Of a DNA stretch of 16,562 nt, positions 1 to 6,577 are shown piece by piece. Position 1 is the first letter of the stretch; each line of letters begins with the position of its first letter. The position numbers were made by a program, and so were the translations under genes. The notes under the pieces were generated by a model that was given only the letters and a program-made list of their open reading frames with translations, made no database searches and had not been told where the DNA came from. Source of the stretch: an uncultured Collinsella sp. GTDB lineage: Bacteria > Actinomycetota > Coriobacteriia > Coriobacteriales > Coriobacteriaceae. Where the stretch lies: positions 1 to 16,562 of the forward strand of contig CAUGVQ010000042.1 of the NCBI GenBank assembly GCA_959602875.1, in the 5' to 3' direction.

Positions 1-1
1 A

Positions 2-250
2 GGTTTCGCGCAGCGCCGCCTCGAACCGTGCTTTGAGCCGGGCATAGCCCGGCGGCAGCTGCATCGAAAAGGAATCGTCCCACAGCAGCACGGTCGCCCG
101 CCCCGGCGCGACGCCGACCGACGACAGGGAAACGCTTTCAAGAATCGCTACGGCTTCATTGAGGTCGATTTGATGGAGAACTACGACCGCAGGCCCAAGA
201 AGTCGGCGGCGTGGCTCAAGCAGGTCGCAACGACGCACGTCGTGGCGTAG
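2..250 (+). CDS. Probable glycoside hydrolase family 1 (6-phospho-beta-glucosidase-like), C-terminal fragment
   Basis: The last ~39 codons (from about 131) read NAFKNRYGFIEVD, then residues ending RRPKKSAAWLKQV and a short tail. This matches the end of family-1 glycosidases, where a Lys-Arg/Asn-Arg-Tyr-Gly-Phe strand and a P-K-x-S-x-x-W helix close the barrel. Such enzymes hydrolyse phosphorylated beta-glucosides imported by a PTS, and the next gene is a cellobiose/lactose-family EIIC, which supports the call. The frame stays open to the window edge, but residues before position ~131 are Arg/Pro/Gln-rich and lack the W-S-x-x-D-N-x-E-W type sequence expected just before this strand. The true gene is therefore probably broken or joined to unrelated DNA near 125-131. 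The family call rests on a short match. Confidence 0.45.
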   Translation, partial: GFAQRRLEPCFEPGIARRQLHRKGIVPQQHGRPPRRDADRRQGNAFKNRYGFIEVDLMENYDRRPKKSAAWLKQVATTHVVA

Positions 251-333
251 CACCTTACCCGGGTGCACCATCGGGCAATTTGGGGACGGATTCCCCAGTT
301 GTATAGGCAGCCATAGAGCAAGATTGGAGAAAC

Positions 334-1701
334 ATGGCTAACGAGAAGATACAGGGGGCGCTCGACAAATTTGCCGACATCTCCGCAAGGATTGGTAATC
401 AGGTTCACCTGATGACCCTGCGCGATTCGTTTGCGACGGTTATGCCGTTGTACATCCTCGCCGGCATCGCGGTGCTGATTAACAACGTTGTATTTGCCTA
501 TCTGTGGGGTGAGACGGGCTTCATGCCCAACGCAGAGCTTTTGGCGAACGCCCAGACGTGGGGCACGGCTCTTACGTTCGGTACCCTCAACATCTCTGCC
601 CTTATCCTGGCGGGCATCATCGGTGCGCGCCTGGCGAGCAACGAGGGATTTGAGAACGAGCTGTCTTGCGTTGTCGTGGGCATTGCGTCGTTCGTGATCA
701 TGATGCCCCAGACGATTGCCGCGAGCCTTGCTGCAACGTCGCCGCTTCTTACGGACAGCGTGACCACCGCCGATGTCACCGGTGTTCTTTCTACGGCCAA
801 CACGGGCACCAATGGCCTGTTCGGCGCGATCCTCATCGGTCTTTTGGCTGTGACAATCTATATCAAGCTCGCGCAGAACGAGAAGCTCAAGATTAACCTC
901 GGCGGCGAGGTTCCCCCGGCGGTCTCCAAGTCGTTCAACGTTATGATTCCTATGCTGCTCACCCTGTCGCTCTTTGGCATTGTGTCTGCTGTGCTTTCCG
1001 TCGGCTTCTCGACCGACCTCATGACGATTATCTCGACGTGCATCTCCAACCCGCTGAAGGGCATTATGAACGCCGGCCCCTGGGCTGTCGTGATCATCTA
1101 CACGCTGGCAAACCTGCTCTTCTGCCTTGGCATTCACCAGTCGACCATCTCTGGCGTTCTTGCCGAGCCCATCCTCACCATCCTTATCGTGGACAACATG
1201 GCAACGTTCGCTGCCGGTCAGCCCATTCCTGCCGACCACTACATGAACATGCAGATCATCAACTCGTTTGCCCTCATCGGCGGCTCGGGCTGCACGCTCA
1301 TGCTTCTGCTCGACACCTTCTTCTTCTCCAAAAACGAGGCGAGCCGCGGCATCGCAAAGATGGCAATCGTCCCGGGTCTCTTCAATATCAACGAGCCGGT
1401 TATCTACGGCTATCCCGTTGTGTACAATCTGCCGCTTATCGTGCCGTTCGTGATCGTCCCCGACCTTTTCATCGCGGCGACGTATGGTCTTACCTGCGCT
1501 GGCATTATCGACCCGTGCATCGCCCAGGTGCCGTGGACCACGCCCCCGGTGATTTCCGCGCTGCTTGCCACTGGCTTTGACTGGCGCGCTGCTGTGTGGC
1601 AGATTATCGAGATTGCTCTCGGCATGGCAATCTACCTGCCCTTCATGAAGATTTCCGAGCGCGCTCAGGCAAAGCAGCTTGAGCTCGCTGAGGAGGCGTA
1701 A
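334..1701 (+). CDS. celB: PTS EIIC permease, lactose/cellobiose family (CelB-like)
   Basis: This is a 455-residue polytopic membrane protein, the normal length for a free-standing EIIC of the lactose/cellobiose family. It would form the sugar channel that takes up and, with EIIB/EIIA, phosphorylates a beta-glucoside or related disaccharide. Visible family marks are a short amphipathic N-terminus (1-30), about ten hydrophobic segments, a VPPAVSKSF motif (193-201), GIHQ with the conserved His268, and NEP at 353-355 (FNINEPVIYG), the usual sugar-binding motif. The start ATG has GGAG seven bases upstream. A 6-bp hairpin (TGGGGA 281-286 / TCCCCA 292-297) lies between the glycosidase tail and this gene and may act in mRNA processing. 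No EIIA or EIIB is in the window, so those must be supplied from elsewhere. Substrate is inferred only from family and neighbour. Confidence 0.85.
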   Translation: MANEKIQGALDKFADISARIGNQVHLMTLRDSFATVMPLYILAGIAVLINNVVFAYLWGETGFMPNAELLANAQTWGTALTFGTLNISALILAGIIGARLASNEGFENELSCVVVGIASFVIMMPQTIAASLAATSPLLTDSVTTADVTGVLSTANTGTNGLFGAILIGLLAVTIYIKLAQNEKLKINLGGEVPPAVSKSFNVMIPMLLTLSLFGIVSAVLSVGFSTDLMTIISTCISNPLKGIMNAGPWAVVIIYTLANLLFCLGIHQSTISGVLAEPILTILIVDNMATFAAGQPIPADHYMNMQIINSFALIGGSGCTLMLLLDTFFFSKNEASRGIAKMAIVPGLFNINEPVIYGYPVVYNLPLIVPFVIVPDLFIAATYGLTCAGIIDPCIAQVPWTTPPVISALLATGFDWRAAVWQIIEIALGMAIYLPFMKISERAQAKQLELAEEA

Positions 1702-1737
1702 CGAAAGGCTTTTTGTAGCCGAGCGTGCGTGGATTCA

Positions 1738-1792
1738 GCGCCCGTCTGCCCTAGGGGTGGGCGGGCGCATTCGCATAATGCGCAGAGCTTTT
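1738..1792 (+). terminator. Overlapping hairpins after the PTS gene, possible weak terminator
   Basis: Two mutually exclusive stems share bases: GCGCCCG (1738-1744) with CGGGCGC (1762-1768), and GCGCAT (1765-1770) with ATGCGC (1778-1783). The second is followed by AGAGCTTTT, a short T stretch. They fall in the 208-base gap between celB and manA, so they may end the PTS transcript, but the T tract is poor and this is not certain. Confidence 0.35.
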
Positions 1793-1909
1793 GCTTGTCG
1801 CGTCTACTGCTCGATTTTGGCCACGCCAAGACCGATACTATGCATGAAGCCCACAGGCGTATTCGGCTGACTTAGCTCTTTTCTGCGTCTTGCTAGAAAG
1901 GTGTCTTTT

Positions 1910-2839
1910 ATGGATTCCATCATCACGCTCGACCCCGTGTTCAAGCCCATGCTTTGGGGCGGTCGCAAGCTCGAGACCGAATTTGGGTTTGAGATTCCCG
2001 ACGGTCGCATAGGGGAGTGCTGGTCCATCTCCGCACATCCCAACGGCGACTGCACCGTTTCGAGCGGCGCCTACGCAGGGCACGCCCTGTCTTGGCTGTG
2101 GGAGCATCATCGCGAGCTCTTTGGCAATGCTGAGGGCGACCGCTTCCCGCTGCTCATCAAGATTATCGACGCCGACGACGACCTCTCCATTCAGGTACAC
2201 CCCGACGATTCTTATGCCGCGGTGAACGAGGGCGGCTCGCTCGGCAAGAAGGAGTGCTGGTACGTGCTCTCCGCCGAGCCCAACACCAAGATTGTGATTG
2301 GGCAGAACGCGCGCTCTCGCGAGGAGTTTGCGCAGATGGTGGCCGAGCAGCGTTGGGACGAGCTGGTAAACAGGATCCCCGTGCACACGGGGGATTTCTT
2401 CCAGATTGATGCGGGCACCGTGCACGCGATCCTGGGCGGCACGGTGATTCTCGAGGTGCAGCAGTCCTCGGACATCACCTACCGTGTGTACGACTTCGAC
2501 CGCAAACAGGCCGACGGGACGCTTCGCGAGCTGCATCTCGACCGCGCGCTCGACGTCATCGACTACGACGCCCCCACCCCCGCATCTGGCGAGATTCCGC
2601 CGGCGGAGGACCCCGTGCAGGTGCTCGAGAAAAACGACCGCTACACCGTGGAACGCGTTGAGGTTGCGGGCGAGCTCGCTGTGCCGACCCTGCACCCCTT
2701 CACCTGCGTGACGGTGACCCATGGCGAGGGCACGGTTTGCGGCCTGCCGGTGCATCGCGGCTCCAGCTTGCTCGCGTTGGCCGCTTGCGAGGAGCTCGAG
2801 TTCAAGGGCGACATGGAAGTCGTTTTGGCGTACTGCTAG
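1910..2839 (+). CDS. manA: Mannose-6-phosphate isomerase, class I (short type)
   Basis: ManA interconverts mannose 6-phosphate and fructose 6-phosphate, linking mannose use and GDP-mannose supply to glycolysis. The protein has 309 residues, the size of the short, Bacillus-like class I enzymes. It shows the N-terminal PxLWGGRKL-type motif, the zinc site IQVHPDDSYA (His and Gln ligands), KKECWYVL with the Glu ligand, and DAGTVHAI with the later zinc-binding His, all in a cupin fold. ATG at 1910 is preferred over the in-frame GTG at 1901 because AGAAAGG sits eight bases before 1910 and would overlap the GTG. The gene follows a PTS permease, consistent with a sugar-use locus, although a 208-base gap with hairpins suggests it may have its own transcript. 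Confidence 0.88.
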   Translation: MDSIITLDPVFKPMLWGGRKLETEFGFEIPDGRIGECWSISAHPNGDCTVSSGAYAGHALSWLWEHHRELFGNAEGDRFPLLIKIIDADDDLSIQVHPDDSYAAVNEGGSLGKKECWYVLSAEPNTKIVIGQNARSREEFAQMVAEQRWDELVNRIPVHTGDFFQIDAGTVHAILGGTVILEVQQSSDITYRVYDFDRKQADGTLRELHLDRALDVIDYDAPTPASGEIPPAEDPVQVLEKNDRYTVERVEVAGELAVPTLHPFTCVTVTHGEGTVCGLPVHRGSSLLALAACEELEFKGDMEVVLAYC

Positions 2840-2908
2840 ACACCGACTGGCCCAAGCGGTGGCGCTCTAGTTGGTTTAAGCCGCTTGAATCGCTTTTCGC
2901 AAACTTTT

Positions 2909-2959
2909 GTTACCTGAGGCTAATTTGCTCTTCACAACACAGCTTTCTCGTGATAGTTT
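2909..2959 (+). promoter_or_regulatory. DtxR/IdeR-like box and candidate feoA promoter
   Basis: GTTACCTGAGGCTAAT (2909-2924) matches 12 of 19 positions of the DtxR/IdeR consensus TTAGGTTAGSCTAACCTAA when aligned on GAGGCTAA. It lies just upstream of a candidate promoter: TTCACA (2931-2936), a 17-base spacer and TAGTTT (2954-2959) preceded by TGA (extended -10). A perfect 7-bp hairpin (2980-2986 / 2991-2997, loop GCAG) follows in the 5' leader. Iron-dependent repression of feo is known for this regulator family; its operation here is inference. Confidence 0.4.
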
Positions 2960-3044
2960 ACGTAGGTGAACAAATGCAGGGGCCGCGCAGGCGGCCCTTG
3001 CGGTTCTGGCGTGTTCGCTGCGGTGATACGAGGAGGTGGTCTTT

Positions 3045-3284
3045 GTGGCGGAAGGTCCCACGATGCCGGCGATGCCGCTGTCGATGGTCCATGCTGGCGA
3101 CACGGTCACGGTCCGACGCGTGCGCGGCAACGAGGATATGAAGCGTCATCTGGGCAACCTCGGCTTTGTCGACGGCTCTCGCGTGCATGTGATCTCGTCA
3201 AGCGGGGGAAACATCATCGTGACCGTCAAGGGCGCCCGGTTTGGGCTCGATGCGCGAGTGGCGCAGCATGTCATGACCGTATAG
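3045..3284 (+). CDS. feoA: FeoA domain protein (first copy)
   Basis: This 79-residue protein is a FeoA-type SH3-like domain, a small cytoplasmic partner of the FeoB iron transporter. The marks are the N-terminal GDTVTVRRVRGNEDMKRHL stretch, the LGNLGFVDGSRVHVIS turn, and a final strand GxNIIVTVKGARFGLDARVAQHVMTV. GTG at 3045 is chosen because AGGAGG (3031-3036) lies eight bases upstream; the earlier in-frame GTG at 3036 overlaps that site. The next feoA starts 60 bases downstream and feoB follows, so this opens the ferrous-iron uptake locus. Tandem feoA genes are common in Gram-positive anaerobes; the separate role of each copy is unknown. Confidence 0.85.
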   Translation: MAEGPTMPAMPLSMVHAGDTVTVRRVRGNEDMKRHLGNLGFVDGSRVHVISSSGGNIIVTVKGARFGLDARVAQHVMTV

Positions 3285-3344
3285 AGCGCAGTGCGGGCGA
3301 CAGGACCGCGCGTTGCGACAGGCTATCAAGAAAGGGGGAATCCA

Positions 3345-3566
3345 ATGAAGACGATGGGCGAGGTGGCGATTGGAGACAGCGCCACAATCGTGAAGCTCCA
3401 CGGGGACGGTGCGCTGCGCCGTCACCTCATGGACCTGGGCCTCATTAAGGGCACGCAGTTCCGCGTGGTCAAGGTCGCGCCGCTCGGCGACCCGATCCAG
3501 ATCAGCGTTCGCGGCTACGAGCTCTCCATCCGCAAGGAGGAGGCTGCGATCGTGGAGGTGCAGTAA
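3345..3566 (+). CDS. feoA: FeoA domain protein (second copy)
   Basis: A second FeoA of 73 residues, with the family pattern MGEVAIGDSATIVKLHGDG, then RRHLMDLGLIKGTQFRVVKVAPLGDP, and the closing QISVRGYELSIRKEEAAIVEV strand pair. This copy fits the classical FeoA pattern better than the first (LMDLGLIKG and APLGDPI are the typical core). The start ATG is supported by AGGGGG six bases upstream; longer in-frame extension has no ribosome site. It likely works with FeoB at the inner face of the membrane. A hairpin with a seven-T tract begins inside its last codons, so part of the transcription may stop before feoB. Confidence 0.88.
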   Translation: MKTMGEVAIGDSATIVKLHGDGALRRHLMDLGLIKGTQFRVVKVAPLGDPIQISVRGYELSIRKEEAAIVEVQ

Positions 3567-3577
3567 CCTCTTTTTTT
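3555..3577 (+). terminator. Short intrinsic terminator overlapping the end of the second feoA
   Basis: GAGGT (3555-3559) and ACCTC (3566-3570) form a 5-bp stem with loop GCAGTA, directly followed by seven Ts (3571-3577). The stem overlaps the stop codon. The stem is short but the T tract is good; it could partly uncouple feoA from feoB expression. Confidence 0.45.
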
Positions 3578-3586
3578 ACCGGTAGA

Positions 3587-3643
3587 GTTAGGCGAGGCTA
3601 ACAAATGATACCGCACGAGAAGCATTTGTTAGCCAAGGTAAAT
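3587..3643 (+). promoter_or_regulatory. Two DtxR/IdeR-like boxes in a 12-bp inverted repeat before feoB
   Basis: GTTAGGCGAGGCTAAC (3587-3602) matches the DtxR/IdeR consensus at 15 of 19 positions when read from 3588. A second, weaker box, GTTAGCCAAGGTAAAT (3628-3643), is in the opposite orientation. Together they place GGCTAACAAATG (3596-3607) and its exact reverse complement (3623-3634) 15 bases apart. The DNA could bind two repressor dimers or the RNA could fold as a hairpin. The position between feoA and feoB suggests separate iron-responsive control of feoB. Confidence 0.55.
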
Positions 3644-3713
3644 ATCTTTCACCCATATTCGGCGTCGCCTGACTCAGAACAACTTGCGTTTCAAAGCCAA
3701 GAAAGAAGGATAC

Positions 3714-5942
3714 ATGGCAGACACAGAGCTTCGCGTCGCATTGGTGGGAAACCCCAACTGCGGCAAGACGACCTTATTCAACCTCATCACCGGTCAGAAC
3801 GGCTATGTGGGCAACTGGCCGGGTGTGACGGTGGAGAAGAAGCAGGCGCGTCTTACGAGTGACAAGAACGTCATTGTGACGGACCTCCCCGGCATTTACT
3901 CGCTCTCGCCCTACAGCCCCGAGGAGCGCGTCAGCCGCGATTACCTCATGAGTGGCGAGCCCGACGTGGTGATCCAACTGCTGGACGCCACCAACCTCGA
4001 GCGCAACCTTTACCTCGCGCTGCAGGTCATCGAGTGCGGGCTGCCGGTTGTGGTGGCACTTAACATGGCCGACCTGGTGGAGAAAAACGGCGACAAGATC
4101 GACACAGCCGCGCTCTCGCGCCGTCTCGGTTGCCCGGTCGTTATGGTTTCTGCCCTCAAGAACCAGGGCATCGACAAGCTCTTTGCCGAGGTGAAAAAGG
4201 CAGCCTCCCAGAAGGGTAAGGTGGCCGAGCACGCATTCGACTCCGCCATCGAGGGCGTTCTCGAGAAGATCGAGGCGCTTCTGCCCGCATCGGTGCCGGC
4301 GGAGAAGCGCCGCTACTTTGCGGTCAAGCTCTTTGAGCGCGATGCCGACGCGCAGAAGACCATCAACCTCACAAAGGACGCCGCGACGAGCGTCGAGGCG
4401 CTCATCTCCCAGTGCGAGAACGACTGCGACGACGACGCAGAGTCTATCATCACCGGCGAGCGTTACGCCGTGATCGCGCACATCATGGACGCCTGCGTGA
4501 AGAAGGCACCGGCGCGCATGTCGACTTCCGAGAAGATCGACCGCATCGTCACGAACCGCATCCTAGGCCTTCCCATCTTCATCCTCATCATGTGGGCGGT
4601 CTATAGCATCGCCACGAGCGCCGACGCGTTCGGCACCGCGGGCACCGACTGGGTAAACGACAACCTCTTTGGCGAGGGCTTCGAGCTCTTTGGCATGGCG
4701 TTCCCGTCGATTCCCGGTGCCATCGAGGGTTGGCTCGTGTCAATCGGGGCGAGCGATCTTGTCCAGAGCCTCGTGCTCGACGGCATCGTAGCGGGCGTGG
4801 GTGCGGTCCTCGGCTTCATCCCGCAGATGTTCGTGCTGTTCGTTCTGCTGTCGTTCCTCGAGGACTGCGGTTACATGGCGCGCGTGGCCTTTGTAATGGA
4901 CCGCGTGTTCCGCCGCTTCGGCCTCTCGGGCAAATCGTTCATCCCCATGCTCGTCGCCACGGGCTGCGGCGTGCCGGGCGTGCTCGCTACCAAGACCATC
5001 GAGAACGAGAAAGACCGCCGCATGACGGTCATGACCACCACGTTCATCCCCTGCGGCGCCAAACTTCCCATCATCGCGCTGCTCATGGGCGCGCTTGTGG
5101 GCGACGCTGAGGCCAGCTGGATCAGCCCGCTCTTCTACTTCCTCGGCGTCATCGCCGTTATTGTCTCGGGCATCATGCTCAAGAAGACGAGGCTCTTTGC
5201 CGGGCGCCCCACGCCGTTTGTGATGGAGCTGCCGAGCTACCACTTCCCGTCCGTTCGCTCGTGGGCGCTGCATGTGTGGGAGCGCGTCTCCGCCTACATC
5301 AAGAAGGCCTTTACGATCATCTTCGCCTCCACGGTCGTCGTGTGGTTCCTCACTAACTTTGGCGTGTTCGAGGGCGGCTTTGGGTTCCTTCCGGCCATGG
5401 AGGGCATTCCCGAGGAGTTCACCGATTACTCTGCGCTCGCTATGTTTGGTAGCGTGATCGCCCCCATCTTTGCCCCGCTCGGCTTTGACTCTTGGCAGGC
5501 GACGGCCATGTCCATCACCGGACTTGTTGCCAAGGAGAACGTTGTTGCTACGGCAAGCTCGCTTCTGCACATCGCCGACGGCACTGAGACCGACCCGAAC
5601 CTCTGGGCTGCCTTTGCCGGCATGTTCCCCACGGTAGGCGCCATTGCCGCGTTCGGCGCGTTCAACCTGCTCTGCGCGCCGTGCTTTGCCGCGATGGGCA
5701 CCATCCGCGCCCAGATGAACTCTGCCAAATGGACCGCGATTGCCATCGGCTACGAGTGCGGCTTTGCGTGGGTCGTGGGGCTGATGATCAACCAGTTCTA
5801 CCTCGCGGCAACCGGTGTGTTCAGCTTCTGGACCATCGTGGCGGTGGTGTGCGCAGCCGCGATGCTCTTCCAGCTCTTCCGTCCCATGCCCCGTTACGCA
5901 TGGACCGACGAGCACGACACTGTGGTGGCTGCCGCCGCGTAG
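3714..5942 (+). CDS. feoB: Ferrous iron transport protein FeoB
   Basis: FeoB imports Fe(II) across the inner membrane using an N-terminal G-protein domain. In this 742-residue protein the GTPase motifs are clear: GNPNCGKTT (12-20, P-loop), Thr39 in GVTV, DLPG (57-60), NMAD (117-120) and SALK (146-149). A GDI-like helical linker follows to about 275. The membrane part then carries both Gate regions, each with its family marks: GCGVPGVLATKTIENEKDRR with the FIPCGAKLP Cys-containing loop, and GLVAKENVVATASSLL with a later CAPCFAA Cys pair. ATG at 3714 is preferred over the upstream in-frame TTG at 3684 because the G domain begins right after it and GAAGGA lies upstream, though the spacing is only three bases. 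It is preceded by two feoA genes and followed by a FeoB-associated Cys-rich peptide. Confidence 0.95.
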   Translation: MADTELRVALVGNPNCGKTTLFNLITGQNGYVGNWPGVTVEKKQARLTSDKNVIVTDLPGIYSLSPYSPEERVSRDYLMSGEPDVVIQLLDATNLERNLYLALQVIECGLPVVVALNMADLVEKNGDKIDTAALSRRLGCPVVMVSALKNQGIDKLFAEVKKAASQKGKVAEHAFDSAIEGVLEKIEALLPASVPAEKRRYFAVKLFERDADAQKTINLTKDAATSVEALISQCENDCDDDAESIITGERYAVIAHIMDACVKKAPARMSTSEKIDRIVTNRILGLPIFILIMWAVYSIATSADAFGTAGTDWVNDNLFGEGFELFGMAFPSIPGAIEGWLVSIGASDLVQSLVLDGIVAGVGAVLGFIPQMFVLFVLLSFLEDCGYMARVAFVMDRVFRRFGLSGKSFIPMLVATGCGVPGVLATKTIENEKDRRMTVMTTTFIPCGAKLPIIALLMGALVGDAEASWISPLFYFLGVIAVIVSGIMLKKTRLFAGRPTPFVMELPSYHFPSVRSWALHVWERVSAYIKKAFTIIFASTVVVWFLTNFGVFEGGFGFLPAMEGIPEEFTDYSALAMFGSVIAPIFAPLGFDSWQATAMSITGLVAKENVVATASSLLHIADGTETDPNLWAAFAGMFPTVGAIAAFGAFNLLCAPCFAAMGTIRAQMNSAKWTAIAIGYECGFAWVVGLMINQFYLAATGVFSFWTIVAVVCAAAMLFQLFRPMPRYAWTDEHDTVVAAAA

Positions 5943-5950
5943 CATTCGTC

Positions 5951-6150
5951 CTGCACGGAGCGTGTGCATCCAGCACGCTCCGTGTGCAATTCGCACGCCC
6001 TGTGTGCATCTGTAACGCCCTGTGTGCAACTTGCACGGAAAAAGCCGCGTGAAGCGTGCGAGATGCACACGAGGTGTGCAGATTGCACATAAAGCGTGAC
6101 GAACGCACACAGGGCGTGCAGATTGCACACAAAGCGGGTAGAGTAAGCAC
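5951..6150. repeat. 20-bp-period repeat array arranged as two inverted arms
   Basis: Between feoB and the small Cys-rich gene lie about nine degenerate units with an exact 20-base step. Units on the left (5951-6050) read like yyGCACGCcCtGTGTGCAtC; units on the right (6051-6140) are the reverse complement of the same unit. The shared unit is close to CTGTGTGCAATYTGCACGCC and most copies contain GTGCA-N3-TGCAC, itself a palindrome. The arms meet around AAAAAGCCGCG (6039-6049), so the RNA or single strand could fold into one long branched hairpin. Twenty is not a multiple of three and no frame gives a repeated peptide, so it is not coding. Function is unknown. Confidence 0.8.
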
Positions 6151-6170
6151 CAGCAAACTTAGGAGGAGCC

Positions 6171-6377
6171 ATGTCCCAAGCCGATATCGTCATTCTCGCG
6201 CTTATCGCCGTGGCGTTCGCGGCTGTCTGCGTGCGCATCAAACGGCGCGGCACGTGCGCGGACTGCGCGGAGGGCGGCGCGTGCTCGGGGCATTGCTCTG
6301 CCTCGCAGAAGAAGAGCTGCCCTGCCTGCAAGGGCGTGGACGCTGTTGCCGAGGAGCTCGGCCGCGGCGTTAGGTAG
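6171..6377 (+). CDS. FeoB-associated Cys-rich membrane protein
   Basis: This 68-residue protein has one N-terminal membrane segment (about 4-22, IVILALIAVAFAAVCV), a basic KRRG stop-transfer stretch, and a Cys-rich cytoplasmic tail with CADC, GACSGHC and CPAC groups. That layout is the one known for the small Cys-rich proteins found next to feoB in many anaerobes. The start is fixed by AGGAGG (6161-6166) six bases before the ATG. It probably assists iron passage or assembly of the Feo complex by binding metal, but the family's biochemical role is not settled. A repeat array separates it from feoB, and a short terminator follows at 6473. Confidence 0.8.
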   Translation: MSQADIVILALIAVAFAAVCVRIKRRGTCADCAEGGACSGHCSASQKKSCPACKGVDAVAEELGRGVR

Positions 6378-6472
6378 CCCTGTTCGACACACTCTCGACC
6401 AAGAATATTGAGTCGCGCAGCATGTTTGATCGCGTGACTTGCGCGTATCAGATGGGCCATGGTTCTTTTGCG

Positions 6473-6490
6473 AGGACCGTGGTCCTTTTT
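6473..6490 (+). terminator. Intrinsic terminator between the feo locus and glnA
   Basis: AGGAC (6473-6477) and GTCCT (6482-6486) flank the loop CGTG and are followed by four more Ts. The stem is short, but the T run and the position ~95 bases after the feo peptide gene and ~90 before glnA suit a terminator of the feo transcript. Confidence 0.5.
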
Positions 6491-6495
6491 CGTGA

Positions 6496-6522
6496 GAAAC
6501 TTCACGGTAACAAACGTGTGAG
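6496..6522 (+). promoter_or_regulatory. GlnR-box-like half-sites upstream of the glutamine synthetase gene
   Basis: GAAAC (6496-6500) and GTAAC (6507-6511) are separated by six bases, with a weaker GTGAG (6518-6522) in the same 11-base phase. In streptomycetes GlnR boxes alternate GTnAC and GAAAC with six-base gaps. The gene behind the synthetase encodes a GlnR-like regulator, so nitrogen-responsive control is a reasonable inference. The site lies 67-82 bases before the start codon. I could not assign a clear -35/-10 pair here. Confidence 0.45.
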
Positions 6523-6577
6523 AGAGTAAGTCAATCTGCGTTATGCCGGGGATCCGGCTGCGGGCGAAAGGATATCC

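Noticed and set aside
1838..2755. Minus-strand open frame of 305 codons opposite manA
   Set aside because: The + strand encodes a recognisable isomerase; the opposite frame is a high-GC artefact.
2854..2897. Terminator after manA (AAGCGG / CCGCTT)
   Set aside because: The stem is 6 bp with a 21-base loop and only four Ts some bases later; too weak to call.
4740..6128. Long minus-strand open frame of 462 codons across feoB
   Set aside because: It is His/Arg/Glu-rich shadow coding opposite a clear FeoB and has no family features.
5951..6150. CRISPR array
   Set aside because: Units are 20 bases with no unique spacers and switch orientation halfway; no cas genes are nearby.
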